Shown here: positions 8,354 to 19,782 of the stretch, piece by piece
How positions within the stretch are numbered: the first letter of the stretch is position 1
Layout: each line of letters begins with the position of its first letter
NCBI GenBank assembly: GCA_012031045.1
Contig: JAAUUR010000003.1
Location: forward strand, 1 to 32,624
Reading direction: 5' to 3'
DNA: 32,624 nt
Origin: Leptolyngbyaceae cyanobacterium SM2_5_2
GTDB lineage: Bacteria > Cyanobacteriota > Cyanobacteriia > Phormidesmidales > Phormidesmidaceae
Notes under the pieces: model-generated
The model's input: only the letters and a program-made list of their open reading frames with translations
The model's database searches: none
What the model was told of the DNA's origin: nothing
Position numbers and translations under genes: made by a program

Positions 8354-9820
8354 GTGTCTATGTCGCTGGTAAATCTGCCCAATTTGCAGGAAATGATTGA
8401 CGTCATTAGTCGGGAGAAAAATCTGCCCAAGCACGCGGTAGAAAACGCCCTGCGCGAGGCCCTGCTCAAAGGCTACGAGCGCTACCGCCGCACCCAGCAG
8501 ATGGGCGGACACTTTGATGAAGAATACTTCGATAACTTTGATATCGAGCTGGATGTAGACGACTATGGCGAGCAGGGCTTTCGGGTGCTAGCCACCAAAA
8601 CCATCGTGGAGGAAGTCACCAGCCAGGATCATCAAATCGCCCTAGAGGAAGTGCGTGAAGTGGCTCCTGAGGCCCAGGCGGGAGACACCGTGGTGCTGGA
8701 TGTCACCCCCGACCAGCGAGACTTTGGCCGGATGGCGGCGATTCAAACTAAGCAGGTGCTGGCCCAAAAACTGCGCGACCAGCAACGCAAGCTGGTTCAA
8801 GAGGAATTTCAGGATTTAGAAGGCACGATCCTAACGGCGCGGGTGCTGCGGTTTGAGCGGCAGTCGGTGATTATGGCAGTTAGTAGCGGCCTGGGCCAGC
8901 CAGAGGTAGAAGCAGAACTGCTAAAGCGCGACCAGTTGCCCAACGACAACTATCGGGCCAATGCCACCTTCCGGGTGGCGTTGAAAAAGGTCTCCGAGGG
9001 CTCTCACCGAGGGCCGCAGCTCCTGGTGTCGCGGGCTGATGCCGCCCTAGTCGTGGAGTTATTTACCAACGAAGTACCGGAAATTGAGGATGAAATCGTT
9101 CGTATTGTGGCGGTGGCGCGAGAAGCGAATCCCCCCTCCCGTTCCGTTGGCCCCCGCACCAAAATCGCAGTAGACACCCTGGAGCGCGACGTAGACCCGG
9201 TTGGAGCCTGTATTGGGGCGCGGGGGTCGCGGATTCAAGTCGTGGTCAACGAACTACGGGGCGAAAAAATTGACGTAATTCGCTGGTCGCCTGATCCGGC
9301 CACCTACATCTCTAACGCCCTCAGCCCGGCCCGAGTCGATGAGGTACGGTTGGTGAATCCGGAAGAACGCCAAGCCCATGTGCTGGTGCCCGAAGACCAG
9401 CTCAGCCTAGCCATCGGTAAAGAAGGTCAAAATGTACGCCTGGCGGCCCGGCTAACGGGTTGGAAAATCGACATCAAGGATGCCAGCAAGTACGACTATG
9501 AGGTTGAAGATCGCAAGCTAGCCGAACTCCAAGCGAATCGAGAGGCGGCTGAAGCCGCCGCCGCCGCCGAGGTTGCAGCATCTGAAGCCGCTGCCGCCGC
9601 TGCCAGGGCTGCCCGCGAGGCTAAGATGGCGGCCTTAGCGGCGGCGGCGGCTGAAGTAGAGGCGGAGTTGGAATCTGGGCTCCTCACCCTGGATCCAGAT
9701 GATCCAGAGTTTGAAGCGATGGATGCGCTCAACGCTCTAGAGGCGAATTCTGAGACTGAGGGAGTAGATGCGGCGGATGAGGTGCTCCCTCTTCCATCAG
9801 ATGCAGAGGAAGAGGAATAA
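8354..9820 (+). CDS. nusA: Transcription termination/antitermination protein NusA with Ala-rich, acidic C-terminal tail
   Basis: S1/KH motifs: DPVGACIGARGSRIQVVVNELRGEKIDVIRWSPDPATYISNALSPA and LAIGKEGQNVRLAARLTGWKIDI. Confidence 0.95.
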   Translation: MSMSLVNLPNLQEMIDVISREKNLPKHAVENALREALLKGYERYRRTQQMGGHFDEEYFDNFDIELDVDDYGEQGFRVLATKTIVEEVTSQDHQIALEEVREVAPEAQAGDTVVLDVTPDQRDFGRMAAIQTKQVLAQKLRDQQRKLVQEEFQDLEGTILTARVLRFERQSVIMAVSSGLGQPEVEAELLKRDQLPNDNYRANATFRVALKKVSEGSHRGPQLLVSRADAALVVELFTNEVPEIEDEIVRIVAVAREANPPSRSVGPRTKIAVDTLERDVDPVGACIGARGSRIQVVVNELRGEKIDVIRWSPDPATYISNALSPARVDEVRLVNPEERQAHVLVPEDQLSLAIGKEGQNVRLAARLTGWKIDIKDASKYDYEVEDRKLAELQANREAAEAAAAAEVAASEAAAAAARAAREAKMAALAAAAAEVEAELESGLLTLDPDDPEFEAMDALNALEANSETEGVDAADEVLPLPSDAEEEE

Positions 9821-9921
9821 TCGCTATAGTAAGTTAATGATTCTGTTTGCCTAGTTTCTTGCTCCTGCTCTGCAGGTGGCCACAGCCCTCAACCGTTTTC
9901 TTACATTAAGCCAGACCGCCT

Positions 9922-10236
9922 ATGCCACCAAACTACAGACGCTGTGTAAGCTGTCGGCGGGTCGCGCCCCGGCAGCAGTTTTGGCGAGTAGTTAGGTCAT
10001 CTGCCGATGGAACAACAGCGGTAGACTGGGGTATGGGCCGTTCAGCTTACCTCTGTCCCCAGGTGGGTTGCTTACGTCTGGCCCAAAAGAAAAATCGTCT
10101 AGGCCGTGCCCTCAAGGTGCAAGTGCCCGATTCTGTTTGGGTTACGCTCTGGCAACGTTTGGAAGCGTCTACCGTTGGCCAAACCCAGCTTGAGGAGGGC
10201 CAAGTGGCGCAGATGCATGGCAAAACTACGGTGTAA
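9922..10236 (+). CDS. ylxR: YlxR-family (DUF448) protein
   Basis: RRCVSCRRVAPRQQFWRVVRS...GRSAYLCPQVGCLRLAQKKNRLGRALK between nusA and infB. Confidence 0.88.
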   Translation: MPPNYRRCVSCRRVAPRQQFWRVVRSSADGTTAVDWGMGRSAYLCPQVGCLRLAQKKNRLGRALKVQVPDSVWVTLWQRLEASTVGQTQLEEGQVAQMHGKTTV

Positions 10237-10520
10237 CCGAAAACTTTTGCAAATAAACTCACTGATCTTCTATTTCCCTTTGCGATCCTATTCATTGGGA
10301 GGATGAACTGATTAAACTTGACATAGGGCGTATAGGACGGCAACCTTGCCGGTCAAATCAACAGCCGGTACACTGGCCTAGGTAAACTTAGGGTTTACCG
10401 GGCCATGGTTTACAATGCCTTGCTAGGCTAACGTATGCGTCAGAATGGTTTGATGTCGTTTTGTTGGACGAAGCAGGTTGGTTCTTATGGAATAACTTTG
10501 ACTAGCGTAGGGAGAACTGG

Positions 10521-13500
10521 ATGAACGGCAAAGTCAGGATTTACGAATTGTCTAAGGAATTGAATTTGGAAAATAAGGATATTTTGGCGATTTGCGATCG
10601 CCTTGACATTGCCGTGAAGAGTCACAGCAGCACCATCGCTGAGTCAGAGGCTGAGCAAATTCGCTCAGCGGCCCACAAAATGCGCCAGAATTCTGGCGCT
10701 AATCGTCCTGATCGTCCTCGCCCTAATCTAGTGAAGAACGGTAATCGACCTGAGCAAAAACAGCAAATCTTAGAAATTCGCCGCCATCGGGTGACGCCAA
10801 AGCCAGAACGTCCAGTAGACGGTGGGGCAGGGCAGCCAGCGGTTTCAGCCCCACCTGCCAAGCCGGTTCGTTTTGCCAGCGAGGGGCTTTCTAAACCCCC
10901 CAGCCGCCCTGGCAGCGAGGGTAGCGGCGATCAACCCAATGCTGAAAATCGCAAGCCACGTCCCATCATTTCGCCCAATCGTCCGGCGGCAGAAAGTTCA
11001 TCGACAGCTACCGACAGCCCGATTGATGTTGGCAAAGCTCCCCCTGCGCCCTCTGCGGCTCCACGCCCCAAACTGGCTGGGCCACCCGTGCGCGCCGGCT
11101 GAGGCTGCTTCAGTGGCAAGTCCTACGATAGAAGGCGGGCGTCCTCATCGACCCATCATTAAGCGGGTTGAGGCTCGTGATAGCGATGATGCTGTAGCCA
11201 CGCCCCGGCCTACAATTCCCATTCGCGAAGTCGATGAAGACGAGTCTACACCGCGTCTCAAACCCAAGCCTAAACTGCGCCGTCCCGATGCTCCTGAACC
11301 GTCGGATCGGGAAGACAAGGCCAAGACGGCTGCAGAGTCCACTGAGGCTGATTCTATCTCCGTGATTGGGGTAGACGAGCTTGATTTGGAGAGCCGTCTG
11401 CGTCGTCCTTCGCCGCCACGCCACAAGCGCAAGGAACGCGATGATGAAGACGACGAAATGGAACTGCGGGACAAGGCCAGCAAGGTCAGCAAGTCAAAGC
11501 GTCGTGGGCAGTCTGTCTTAGATGAAGATGACGAGGATCTAGAGGCGCTGGAGGATCTAGACGGTGAGGAACAGTCCGCTGAGGCTATAAACCTCAGCCT
11601 TTCCCTGGCCCGTCCACCGAAGCCGAAGAGTGCTTCTGGCAGTAAACCGTCTACCCCAACGATGAAGAGTCATCGGCCTCAGCACCGCGATAGCAGCGGC
11701 GGTCGGTCTCGTCGCGACCGCCGTGAGGCGTCTCCCCAGCAGGAACGCCCGGAAATTATTGTGCTGACTGAAGGGCTAACCGTGCACGAGCTGGCCGAGA
11801 AGATTTTGGTACCTGAAACAGAGTTGATTAAGTCTCTGTTCTTTAAGGGCATTGCCGCCAACATTAACCAGACCTTAGACATCGACACGGCCAAGATGGT
11901 GGCCGAAGAGTTCGATGTGGTGGTCGAAACTAGCGAAGCCGAGTCGGAGGCTAAAAAAGTCACCGAAATGCTTGATGCTGAAGACCTGGACAATCTCCAG
12001 CGGCGGCCTCCGGTGGTAACGATCATGGGTCACGTTGACCATGGTAAAACTACCCTGCTCGACTCTATCCGCAAAACCAAGGTGGCCCAGGGCGAGGCTG
12101 GTGGCATTACCCAACATATTGGTGCTTACCACGTGGATGTGGAACACGCAGGCAATTCTCACCAGATTGTCTTCCTGGATACCCCTGGTCACGAAGCCTT
12201 TACCGCGATGCGAGCGCGAGGGACACGGGTAACGGATATTGCCATTCTGGTGGTAGCGGCAGACGATGGTGTGCGGCCCCAAACCATTGAGGCTATTAGC
12301 CACGCTAAGGCGGCTGAGGTACCGCTGATTGTGGCCATTAACAAAATTGACAAAGACACGGCTAATCCTGACCGGGTGAAGCAGGAACTCATGGAGTACA
12401 GCTTGGTGCCCGAAGAGTGGGGGGGCGATACGATCGTTGTGCCTGTCAGCGCCCTGTCCGGGGAAAACCTGGATACCCTGCTCGAGATGATTGTGCTGGT
12501 GGCTGAGGTAGAAGATCTACAGGCCAACCCCGACCGTCGAGCCCGGGGCACGGTGATTGAAGCTAATCTTGACAAAGCCCGTGGCCCAGTGGCTACCCTG
12601 CTAGTGCAGAACGGCACCCTGAAAGTGGGTGACTCGCTGGTAGCCGGGGCGGTGCTGGGCAAGGTGAGAGCCATGCTTAACGATCGCATGCAGCGGGTTG
12701 AACGGGCTACACCGTCCTTCGCTGTGGAGGTGCTGGGCCTGAATGATGTACCTGCGGCTGGGGATGAGTTTGAAGTCTACCCCGATGAAAAAACCGCTCG
12801 CGCTGTGGCCGACAAGCGCATGTCCGAGCAGCGTCAGTCGCGCTTGCAACAGGCTATGGCCTCTCGCCGCGTTACCCTCAACACTATCTCGGCTCAGGCT
12901 CAGGAAGGCGACCTCAAGGATCTCAACTTGCTGCTCAAGGCCGATGTGCAGGGCTCCATCGAGGCTATCCTGGCAGCGCTACAGCAGTTGCCCCAGGACG
13001 AAGTTCAGATTCGGGTGCTGCTGGCCGCCCCTGGGGAAATCAGCGAAACTGATGTTGACCTGGCCGCCGCCAGTGGCGCTGTCATTGTGGGCTTCAACAC
13101 TACCTTGGCCCCCGGTGCCCGTCAATCCGCCGACCGACTTGGTGTGGATGTCCGCGACTACGAAGTTATCTATAACTTGCTGGATGATATCCAGGGCGCG
13201 ATGGAGGGTTTGCTAGAACCCGAAATGGTGGAAGAACCTCTGGGCCAGGTCGAGGTTCGGGCCGTCTTCCCTGTGCGCAAGGGGGCTGTGGCTGGCTGCT
13301 ATGTGCTGTCGGGTAAGGTCACTCGCAACTGCAACCTGCGGGTAGTGCGCGGCGGTGAGGTGGTTTACACGGGCAAGCTCGATTCCCTGAAGCGGATGAA
13401 AGAGGATGTCAAAGAAGTCGCGGCTGGTTTTGAGTGCGGTATCGGTATCGATAGCTTTAGCGACTGGAAGGAGAGCGATATTATCGACGCCTTCCGTATG

Positions 13501-13533
13501 GTTACGAAGCGCCGTACTTTAGCAATGGCTTAA
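10521..13533 (+). CDS. infB: Translation initiation factor IF-2, with one frameshift near 11094
   Basis: [39 protein letters not shown] (IF2_N), then [22 protein letters not shown]...[15 protein letters not shown]...NKIDK. The frame changes within GTGCGCGCCGGCTGAG; removing one base gives ...[12 protein letters not shown]. Confidence 0.95.
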
Positions 13534-13537
13534 TTCT

Positions 13538-14491
13538 ATGGCTGCCTACCGCTATGACCCCTATCTGTGGATCCATCTGGCCGGGATGGCCACTGTGCCC
13601 CTTTGGCTGGCGATCTGCGGTTTAGGATTAGCAGTAGGCAGCCCGACTTGGCCTGGGCTGGAAGTCGTGGCGATCGCCTTATTCGGTATTTTGCCGGTTT
13701 TGCTGATGCAGCTTAAGCGGCCCTTCTGCATCTTCAGTGTGCTATTGCTGGCCCTTCACCCAGCCAGGCTGAGTGAAGATCAGCGCCGATTGCTGAGCCT
13801 GTTTCGCCAGCGGTGGATACGGGCAGTGTCGGTTCTGGCTCCCTTGCCGCTGCTAGGGGTGCTGCTGGTTCTGTATCCGGTAGCCGTCGTGATGTCGGAT
13901 ATCACCCCCTTTGCTGGCTGGGGCAGATTTGCAGGGCTGGCCATTGCTGCGGTTAGTTTTCTCCTGGCCAACCTTTTCTGGCAAGTGCCAGTCAGTGTGC
14001 TGTTAGTGATGACCACTTCAGAAAAGCGCTTTCAGGCTACGGCCCCTTACCCAGCCGCTGCGATTACCCAGGATTTCACCCAAGTCGGCCTACCCTTACC
14101 ACGCCTTTTGCCCCCAGTTATGCCACCTGGGCAGATTAGCCAGCTACCTCAAGTTCATTTATCTCCAGAGGCAGATACTGGCGAGGCAAGCGCCTTCATG
14201 GCGGTTCGGGAGAAAGCCCAGAACTCTGCCCAATCTCCCGTAGTAGGGGCAGTGATGCCTACCGTGCCTACGTCATTGGTGTCTGAGCCCACGGCCCCTC
14301 AGCCTGAACCAGGCTATCCAAGAGATCCCGTTGCTGATCCCCTCCAGAGCAATGGGGAGGCGACAGCGGTTCCCCTAGACAGGGAGCCGTTACCAAACAG
14401 TTACGCCCTCCAGCGGCTGAGGTGGCCTAGGCCCTGGGGTTGCGGGCCGCTAGTGAATCACTTGGTAACCCTGAAGACTTGGCCAGGCTGA
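13538..14491 (+). CDS. Membrane protein with low-complexity Pro-rich C-terminal half, in the position after infB
   Basis: Several hydrophobic helices (residues about 10-160) then a Pro/Ala-rich tail. The end may be shifted, because an alternative frame reads ALGLRAASESLGNPEDLARLNN. Confidence 0.6.
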   Translation: MAAYRYDPYLWIHLAGMATVPLWLAICGLGLAVGSPTWPGLEVVAIALFGILPVLLMQLKRPFCIFSVLLLALHPARLSEDQRRLLSLFRQRWIRAVSVLAPLPLLGVLLVLYPVAVVMSDITPFAGWGRFAGLAIAAVSFLLANLFWQVPVSVLLVMTTSEKRFQATAPYPAAAITQDFTQVGLPLPRLLPPVMPPGQISQLPQVHLSPEADTGEASAFMAVREKAQNSAQSPVVGAVMPTVPTSLVSEPTAPQPEPGYPRDPVADPLQSNGEATAVPLDREPLPNSYALQRLRWPRPWGCGPLVNHLVTLKTWPG

Positions 14492-14670
14492 ATAATTGTG
14501 GCCTTTGGCACAATGGTAATAGGTTGGTTAGGTTATTTTTGTAGGGAGATACAGGAGTCGTTCGTGCGGATGCTAGGCCCCTACCTTGACCTAGGCTGAA
14601 ACCTTCAGGGGTTCAAATTCCGCACCTGTACAAGGCGTTGATTGTACTTACTAATGTTTTTGAGGCCGCT

Positions 14671-14871
14671 ATGGCAGCATCCCGCTCTATAGATTCAAAG
14701 CAGCTTTCTGACCATGCTCGTATCTGGTACAGCCTAAAATGTGCTATTGCTAGCAGTTCTGGCTTTAGAAGCTGGAAAAGTGAACTAGCCGAGGGTGACA
14801 TGGACAATACTTCCTTAGATGCATTGGTGCGCCGTTACCTGCGGGAAACCTTAGAAACTCTAGCCTATTAA
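14671..14871 (+). CDS. Small conserved cyanobacterial protein of unknown function
   Basis: MAASRSIDSKQLSDHARIWYSLKCAIASSSGFRSWKSELAEGDMDNTSLDALVRRYLRETLETLAY; stop followed by a strong terminator. Confidence 0.6.
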   Translation: MAASRSIDSKQLSDHARIWYSLKCAIASSSGFRSWKSELAEGDMDNTSLDALVRRYLRETLETLAY

Positions 14872-14934
14872 GCTTCTGGTCTAGAAACCGAGAGTTTTGG
14901 TTGCCCGCACCGTTGCAGAAGTATTTACCGGTTA

Positions 14935-14971
14935 ACTAGCCGCTGCCAGACCCTGGCAGCGGCTAGTTTTT
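14935..14971 (+). terminator. Strong Rho-independent-type terminator
   Basis: ACTAGCCGCTGCCAG-ACC-CTGGCAGCGGCTAGT, perfect 15-bp stem with 3-nt loop, followed by T run. Confidence 0.95.
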
Positions 14972-14996
14972 GAGCATTGCTGGACATTTCTTGTGA

Positions 14997-16010
14997 TTAA
15001 ACCTGGTAGTAGCGGCGATACCAGGTCACAAATTGTTGAATCCCCTTTTCAATAGGCGTGTTTGGGGCAAAGCCGACATCGGCCATCAGGTCGTTAACAT
15101 CGGCGTAGGTACTCATGACATCGCCCGGCTGTATGGGTTGCAGGATCGTTTGGGCCGTTTTGCCCACCGCTGCCTCGATCGCGGCAATAAATCGCCGCAA
15201 CTCAATGGGCTGATGATTACCAATGTTATACAGCTTGTAGGGAGCCTGGTTGTTGCCGGTAGTATCGGGCGGGCTAGAGCCCTGGGGTGGATGGGTCATT
15301 ACCCGCACAAGGCTTTCTACCACATCATCAATGTAGGTGAAATCGCGTGCCATGCGACCGTAGTTGTAGACCGCAATGGGGCGATCCTGAAGAATAGCCT
15401 CTGTAAACTTAAAGTAGGCCATATCCGGTCGTCCCCAGGGGCCATACACCGTAAAAAAACGCAGCCCCGTAGTTGGGATTTGGTAAAGGCTGCTGTAAGC
15501 ATGGGCCATTAGCTCGTTGGCTTTTTTGGTTGCCGCATAGAGGGAAACCGGATGATCAACGCGATCTTCAACCGAAAAGGGCACCTTGCGGTTCGCTCCG
15601 TATACGGAACTAGAGGAGGCAAATACTAAATGCTCTACGCCCATGCGGCGACAGCCCTCCAGCAGATTAAGAAAGCCAGAAAGGTTGCTGTCAGCATAGG
15701 CGAAGGGATTTTCTAGGGAATAGCGCACCCCGGCCTGGGCCGCAAGATGAATAACATACTGGAAGTGATGATGGCTAAAGAGCGCTAGCATTCCAGCCCG
15801 ATCAAACAAGTCCAGTTGCTCAAAGGTGAACGCTGGGTAACGCTGCAACTGATCCAAACGAGCCTGTTTCAGGCTGACATCGTAATAGTCGTTGAGATTA
15901 TCAATGCCGTAAACCTCGGTGCCGGTTGCTAACAGCCGCTGCGCGACAAAATAGCCAATAAAACCCGCTGCCCCAGTCACTAATACCGCCATAGCCCGGC
16001 TCCCCTCCAA
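14997..16010 (-). CDS. NAD-dependent epimerase, UDP-glucuronate 4-epimerase-like
   Basis: VLVTGAAGFIGYFVAQRL, GIDNLNDYYDVSLKQARL, HLAAQAGVRYSLENP, SSSSVYGANRKVPFS, SLYAATKKANELMAHAY, RFFTVYGPWGRPDMA. Confidence 0.9.
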   Translation of the reverse strand: MEGSRAMAVLVTGAAGFIGYFVAQRLLATGTEVYGIDNLNDYYDVSLKQARLDQLQRYPAFTFEQLDLFDRAGMLALFSHHHFQYVIHLAAQAGVRYSLENPFAYADSNLSGFLNLLEGCRRMGVEHLVFASSSSVYGANRKVPFSVEDRVDHPVSLYAATKKANELMAHAYSSLYQIPTTGLRFFTVYGPWGRPDMAYFKFTEAILQDRPIAVYNYGRMARDFTYIDDVVESLVRVMTHPPQGSSPPDTTGNNQAPYKLYNIGNHQPIELRRFIAAIEAAVGKTAQTILQPIQPGDVMSTYADVNDLMADVGFAPNTPIEKGIQQFVTWYRRYYQV

Positions 16011-16240
16011 AATGATGGATATCCTGCTTATTCGGCTAGTAATCAGCCCTGCTGATGCAGGTATAGCTTTAATCCTAAGGAGTTATCGGCTTAATTTCGC
16101 TGGGTTCTATGCCTTGCAAATCTTAATTCTTTCGCTGAATTCTGACTCCAGACCATCTAGAAAGAAGCCATTGCGGCTATCGGTGTTAGGATCAGGCAAA
16201 AGTGAAGCAAAAGAACGCTAAAAGAACAAGAAGGACGTAG

Positions 16241-18397
16241 GTGTCGATGCAAGAAATTGAAAAATCAATATCCTTTGATGGCCGAGACATTAAGCTAAGA
16301 GTTGGCCTGCTAGCTCCTCAAGCGGGCGGTGCCGTGTTAGTGCAGTCGGGAGAAACCGCTGTGTTGGTCACAGCTACTCGGGCCGCCGCTCGTGAGGGCA
16401 TTGACTTTTTGCCCCTGCTCGTGGACTACGAAGAACGCCTCTATGCGGCGGGTCGCATCCCCGGTGGCTTCTTACGCCGAGAGGGGCGTCCGCCAGAGCG
16501 CGCCACGCTGATTAGCCGCCTGATTGACCGGCCCTTACGGCCTCTGTTTCCCAACTGGCTACGGGACGACATTCAAGTGGTAGCCACAACGCTGGCCATG
16601 GATGAACAGGTGCCGCCCGATGTGTTGGCGGCCACTGGGGCTTCGGTGGCGGTGCTGCTGGCGAAGATTCCTTTCAATGGGCCAATGGCAGCGGTGCGCG
16701 TGGGTCTGGTAGGGGATGATTTTGTGATTAACCCCACCTACAAAGAGGTGGAAAATGGCGACCTGGATCTGATAGTCGCGGGCTCTCCCGATGGGGTAAT
16801 CATGGTTGAAGCCGGGGCCAACCAACTGCCCGAAGCCGATGTGATTGAGGCCATTGACTTTGGCTATGAAGTCGTGCAAGACCTGATTCAGGCTCAGCGC
16901 GATCTGATTCAGGAACTGGGCATTGAAGTTGTCCAAGAACCCGAACCAGCGACTGACCCCACCCTAGCCACCTTCGTAGAAGAGAAAACCGCCGCTGATA
17001 TCAAAGAGGTGCTGAAGCAGTTTACCCTGACTAAGCCAGAGCGGGACGAAAAGCTAGATGCCATTAAGGCTGACCTGGTGACGGCCATTGGCGCCCTAGA
17101 GGAAGATAATCCTATCAAGGTTGCTGTGGCGGCGGATGGCAAAGCCTTGGGGAATACCTATAAATCCGTCACCAAGAAGCTGATGCGTCAGCAAATTCTC
17201 GATGAGAAGGTGAGGGTGGATGGTCGCCAGCTCGATGAAGTACGGCCTATCTATTGCCAGGTGGGGCTGTTGCCTAACCGCGTCCACGGCACTGGGCTGT
17301 TTCAAAGGGGGCTAACCCAAGTCATGTCGGTGGTGACCCTGGGTACCCCTGGCGATGCTCAGATGATGGATGACCTGCACCCTGAAGAGGAAAAGCGCTA
17401 TCTACACCACTACAACTTTCCGCCCTACTCGGTGGGGGAAACCCGCCCGATGCGATCGCCCGGTCGCCGCGAAATTGGCCACGGTGCTCTAGCTGAGCGA
17501 GCCTTAGTTCCAGTTCTGCCGCCCCAGGAAGAGTTTCCCTACGTGATTCGGGTCGTGTCGGAGGTGCTGTCTTCTAATGGCTCAACCTCAATGGGCTCCG
17601 TCTGCGGTTCCACTCTGTCGCTCATGGATGCCGGAGTGCCGATTACCAAGCCAGTCAGCGGAGCGGCTATGGGGCTGATCAAAGAAGGCGATGAGGTTCG
17701 GATTCTGACCGACATCCAGGGCATTGAAGACTTCCTGGGCGATATGGATTTTAAAGTGGCCGGTACCGACAGTGGCATCACGGCGCTGCAAATGGATATG
17801 AAAATCAATGGCCTACCGGTTCAGGTGATTGCCGATGCCATCCATCAGGCTAAGCCCGCTCGGCTCCATATTCTAGAGAAGATGCTGGCTACCCTTGACC
17901 AACCTCGACCTGAGCTATCGCCCTATGCGCCCCGCCTGATCAGCTTCAAGATTGATCCTGACCTGATTGGCATGGTGATTGGCCCCGGTGGTAAAAAAAT
18001 TAAGTCCATCACCGAGCAAACCGGCGCCAAGGTGGACATTGCCGATGATGGCACCGTCACCGTATCCTCCATTTCTGGAGAAAAAGCCAAGCAGGCCAAA
18101 GCGCTGATTGAATCCATCGTCTTCAAGCCTTCGGCTGGGGATGTCTTTGTCGGCACGGTAACGCGGGTCATCCCGATTGGCGCTTTCGTAGAGTTCATGC
18201 CCGGCCAAGAGGGGATGATTCACATCTCCCAACTGGCCGATTACCGAGTGGCCAAAGTCGAAGACGAAGTTAATGTCGGCGACGAGGTGATTATTAAAGT
18301 GCGGGAAATTGATAGCCGTGGCCGCATCAATCTCACACGCTTGAACATCCACCCCGATGAAGCCGCTGCGGCCCGCGAAGCTGCGGCTCTGCGGTAG
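16241..18397 (+). CDS. pnp: Polyribonucleotide nucleotidyltransferase (PNPase)
   Basis: 718-aa ORF with two RNase PH domains, KH domain ([23 protein letters not shown]) and S1 domain ([32 protein letters not shown]). Confidence 0.97.
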   Translation: MSMQEIEKSISFDGRDIKLRVGLLAPQAGGAVLVQSGETAVLVTATRAAAREGIDFLPLLVDYEERLYAAGRIPGGFLRREGRPPERATLISRLIDRPLRPLFPNWLRDDIQVVATTLAMDEQVPPDVLAATGASVAVLLAKIPFNGPMAAVRVGLVGDDFVINPTYKEVENGDLDLIVAGSPDGVIMVEAGANQLPEADVIEAIDFGYEVVQDLIQAQRDLIQELGIEVVQEPEPATDPTLATFVEEKTAADIKEVLKQFTLTKPERDEKLDAIKADLVTAIGALEEDNPIKVAVAADGKALGNTYKSVTKKLMRQQILDEKVRVDGRQLDEVRPIYCQVGLLPNRVHGTGLFQRGLTQVMSVVTLGTPGDAQMMDDLHPEEEKRYLHHYNFPPYSVGETRPMRSPGRREIGHGALAERALVPVLPPQEEFPYVIRVVSEVLSSNGSTSMGSVCGSTLSLMDAGVPITKPVSGAAMGLIKEGDEVRILTDIQGIEDFLGDMDFKVAGTDSGITALQMDMKINGLPVQVIADAIHQAKPARLHILEKMLATLDQPRPELSPYAPRLISFKIDPDLIGMVIGPGGKKIKSITEQTGAKVDIADDGTVTVSSISGEKAKQAKALIESIVFKPSAGDVFVGTVTRVIPIGAFVEFMPGQEGMIHISQLADYRVAKVEDEVNVGDEVIIKVREIDSRGRINLTRLNIHPDEAAAAREAAALR

Positions 18398-18426
18398 CAG
18401 TAGAAGGAAGTTCTCCTACCTCACCA

Positions 18427-18472
18427 CCCCGGATCATCTTGCAACAATACCGCAGCAAGATTTGATCCGGGG
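18427..18472 (+). terminator. Likely transcription terminator hairpin after pnp
   Basis: CCCCGGATCA-TCTTGC ... GCAAGA-T-TTGATCCGGGG long inverted repeat with a small bulge, followed by TTCCTTTC (weak U tract). Confidence 0.6.
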
Positions 18473-18534
18473 TTCCTTTCTTAGTAGGATGCAATGATGC
18501 GATTAATAGCTGTGACCTTCGACTCTGAAATACC

Positions 18535-19261
18535 GTGCGGAAAATTATTATTGCTGGCAACTGGAAGATGTACAAAACCCAGGCAGAAACCCTGGATTTT
18601 TTGCGTAACTTTTTGGGACATCTAACCGATACTCCCGACGGACGTGAGGTTGTGCTTTGTGCGCCCTTTACCGCTCTAAGCGCCTTGTCTAAGAGCCTGC
18701 ACGGGGCCAGGGTAAAGGTGGGGGCACAAAATATTCACTGGGAGTTAGAAGGAGCCTACACGGGCGAAATTTCGGGGGATATGTTGCGCGAACTGGGGGT
18801 GCGCTACGTCATTGTGGGTCACAGCGAACGGCGCCAGTACTTTGCTGATACAGATGAAACTGTAAACCTGCGCTTGGCAGCGGGCCCAACGATGCGGCCT
18901 AACGCCTATTCTCTGCGTGGGGGAAACTAAGCAACAGCGTGATGCTGGTGAAACTCAATCCGTCATTACCACGCAAATTGAGAAGGGGGTGGTAGACATC
19001 GACCAGGATAATCTCGTCATTGCCTACGAACCAATCTGGGCCATCGGCACCGGCGACACCTGCGAAGCCGACGAAGCCAATCGCGTGATTGGCGGCATTC
19101 GCAAACTGCTAAAAAACCCTGATGTGACGATTCAGTATGGTGGCTCCGTCAAACCCAGCAATGTGGATGAGCTGATGGCCCAGCCTGAAATTGACGGTGC
19201 TCTGGTGGGTGGGGCCAGCCTGGAACCCGACAGCTTCGCTCGCATTGTGAACTTTCAATAG
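18535..19261 (+). CDS. tpiA: Triosephosphate isomerase, one frameshift at about 18882-18884
   Basis: GTG start; [16 protein letters not shown]...[25 protein letters not shown] then, after removal of one G from [26 protein letters not shown]...[13 protein letters not shown]...[11 protein letters not shown]...GALVGGASL. Confidence 0.95.
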
Positions 19262-19267
19262 GATGAG

Positions 19268-19600
19268 ATGACGGCGCTCACATGGGTAAAACTGGCCCAC
19301 ACGATTGTTTTCGTGGTTATGTTCGCCGCCATTTTGTTTTTGCTCTATGGCGGGCTCACCAATCAGCTATCAAGGTGGACGGCACTGGCCTTTGGGCTGA
19401 TTAGTGTAGAAGTTGTCGTCTATGCAAGTAATGGCTTTCGTTGCCCCCTACGAACCCTGGCAGAAAACCTTACCCCTGAAGGGCAATCTGTTTCTGACAT
19501 CTATCTACCTGGCTGGCTAGCGGCCCAAGTCGTAGCGATTTCTACCCCACTGCTGGTGATCGCCGGCTTGCTCTTACTGGCCCGACTGCTGGGGTTATAA
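19268..19600 (+). CDS. Small integral membrane protein of unknown function
   Basis: 110-aa ORF with three to four hydrophobic segments and central SNGFRCPLRTLAENLTPEGQSVSDIYLP; start 6 bp after the tpiA stop. Confidence 0.6.
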   Translation: MTALTWVKLAHTIVFVVMFAAILFLLYGGLTNQLSRWTALAFGLISVEVVVYASNGFRCPLRTLAENLTPEGQSVSDIYLPGWLAAQVVAISTPLLVIAGLLLLARLLGL

Positions 19601-19782
19601 GCGTAGAAATGTATAAGCTCTGTACCGAGATGCGGCAGGCCGTCTGCCACAGTTTAGGGCTAGAGTAATGCCACGCTTGGGTGCCATCCTACCAGCGAGG
19701 ACTTCTACCACCCATCTCCTGTTGACAGACTCGTACAAGCGCCTTAACCATTGCAACCCCAGACAAGAGCCCGGATGTTTAA

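Noticed and set aside
9496-9732. Minus-strand Ser/Ala-rich ORF
   Set aside because: Reverse translation of the NusA Ala-rich tail.
11110-12689. Minus-strand ORFs across infB (11145..11492, 11679..12026, 11875..12303, 12189..12689)
   Set aside because: Ser/Arg-rich shadow ORFs opposite IF-2.
14564-14625. tRNA-like sequence (GGGGTTCAAATTCC and perfect outer 7-bp stem)
   Set aside because: No valid T-stem (AGGGG versus TCCGC do not pair), no D arm, and the inner hairpin loop is only 3 nt, so it is not a functional tRNA; kept only as an unassigned structured element.
16012-16221. 69-aa + strand ORF between the epimerase and pnp
   Set aside because: No motif or clear RBS; may be intergenic.
16559-18352. 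Several minus-strand ORFs across pnp (16559..16936, 17539..17808, 17915..18352 and others)
   Set aside because: Antisense to a confidently assigned PNPase; compositional shadow ORFs without recognisable domains.
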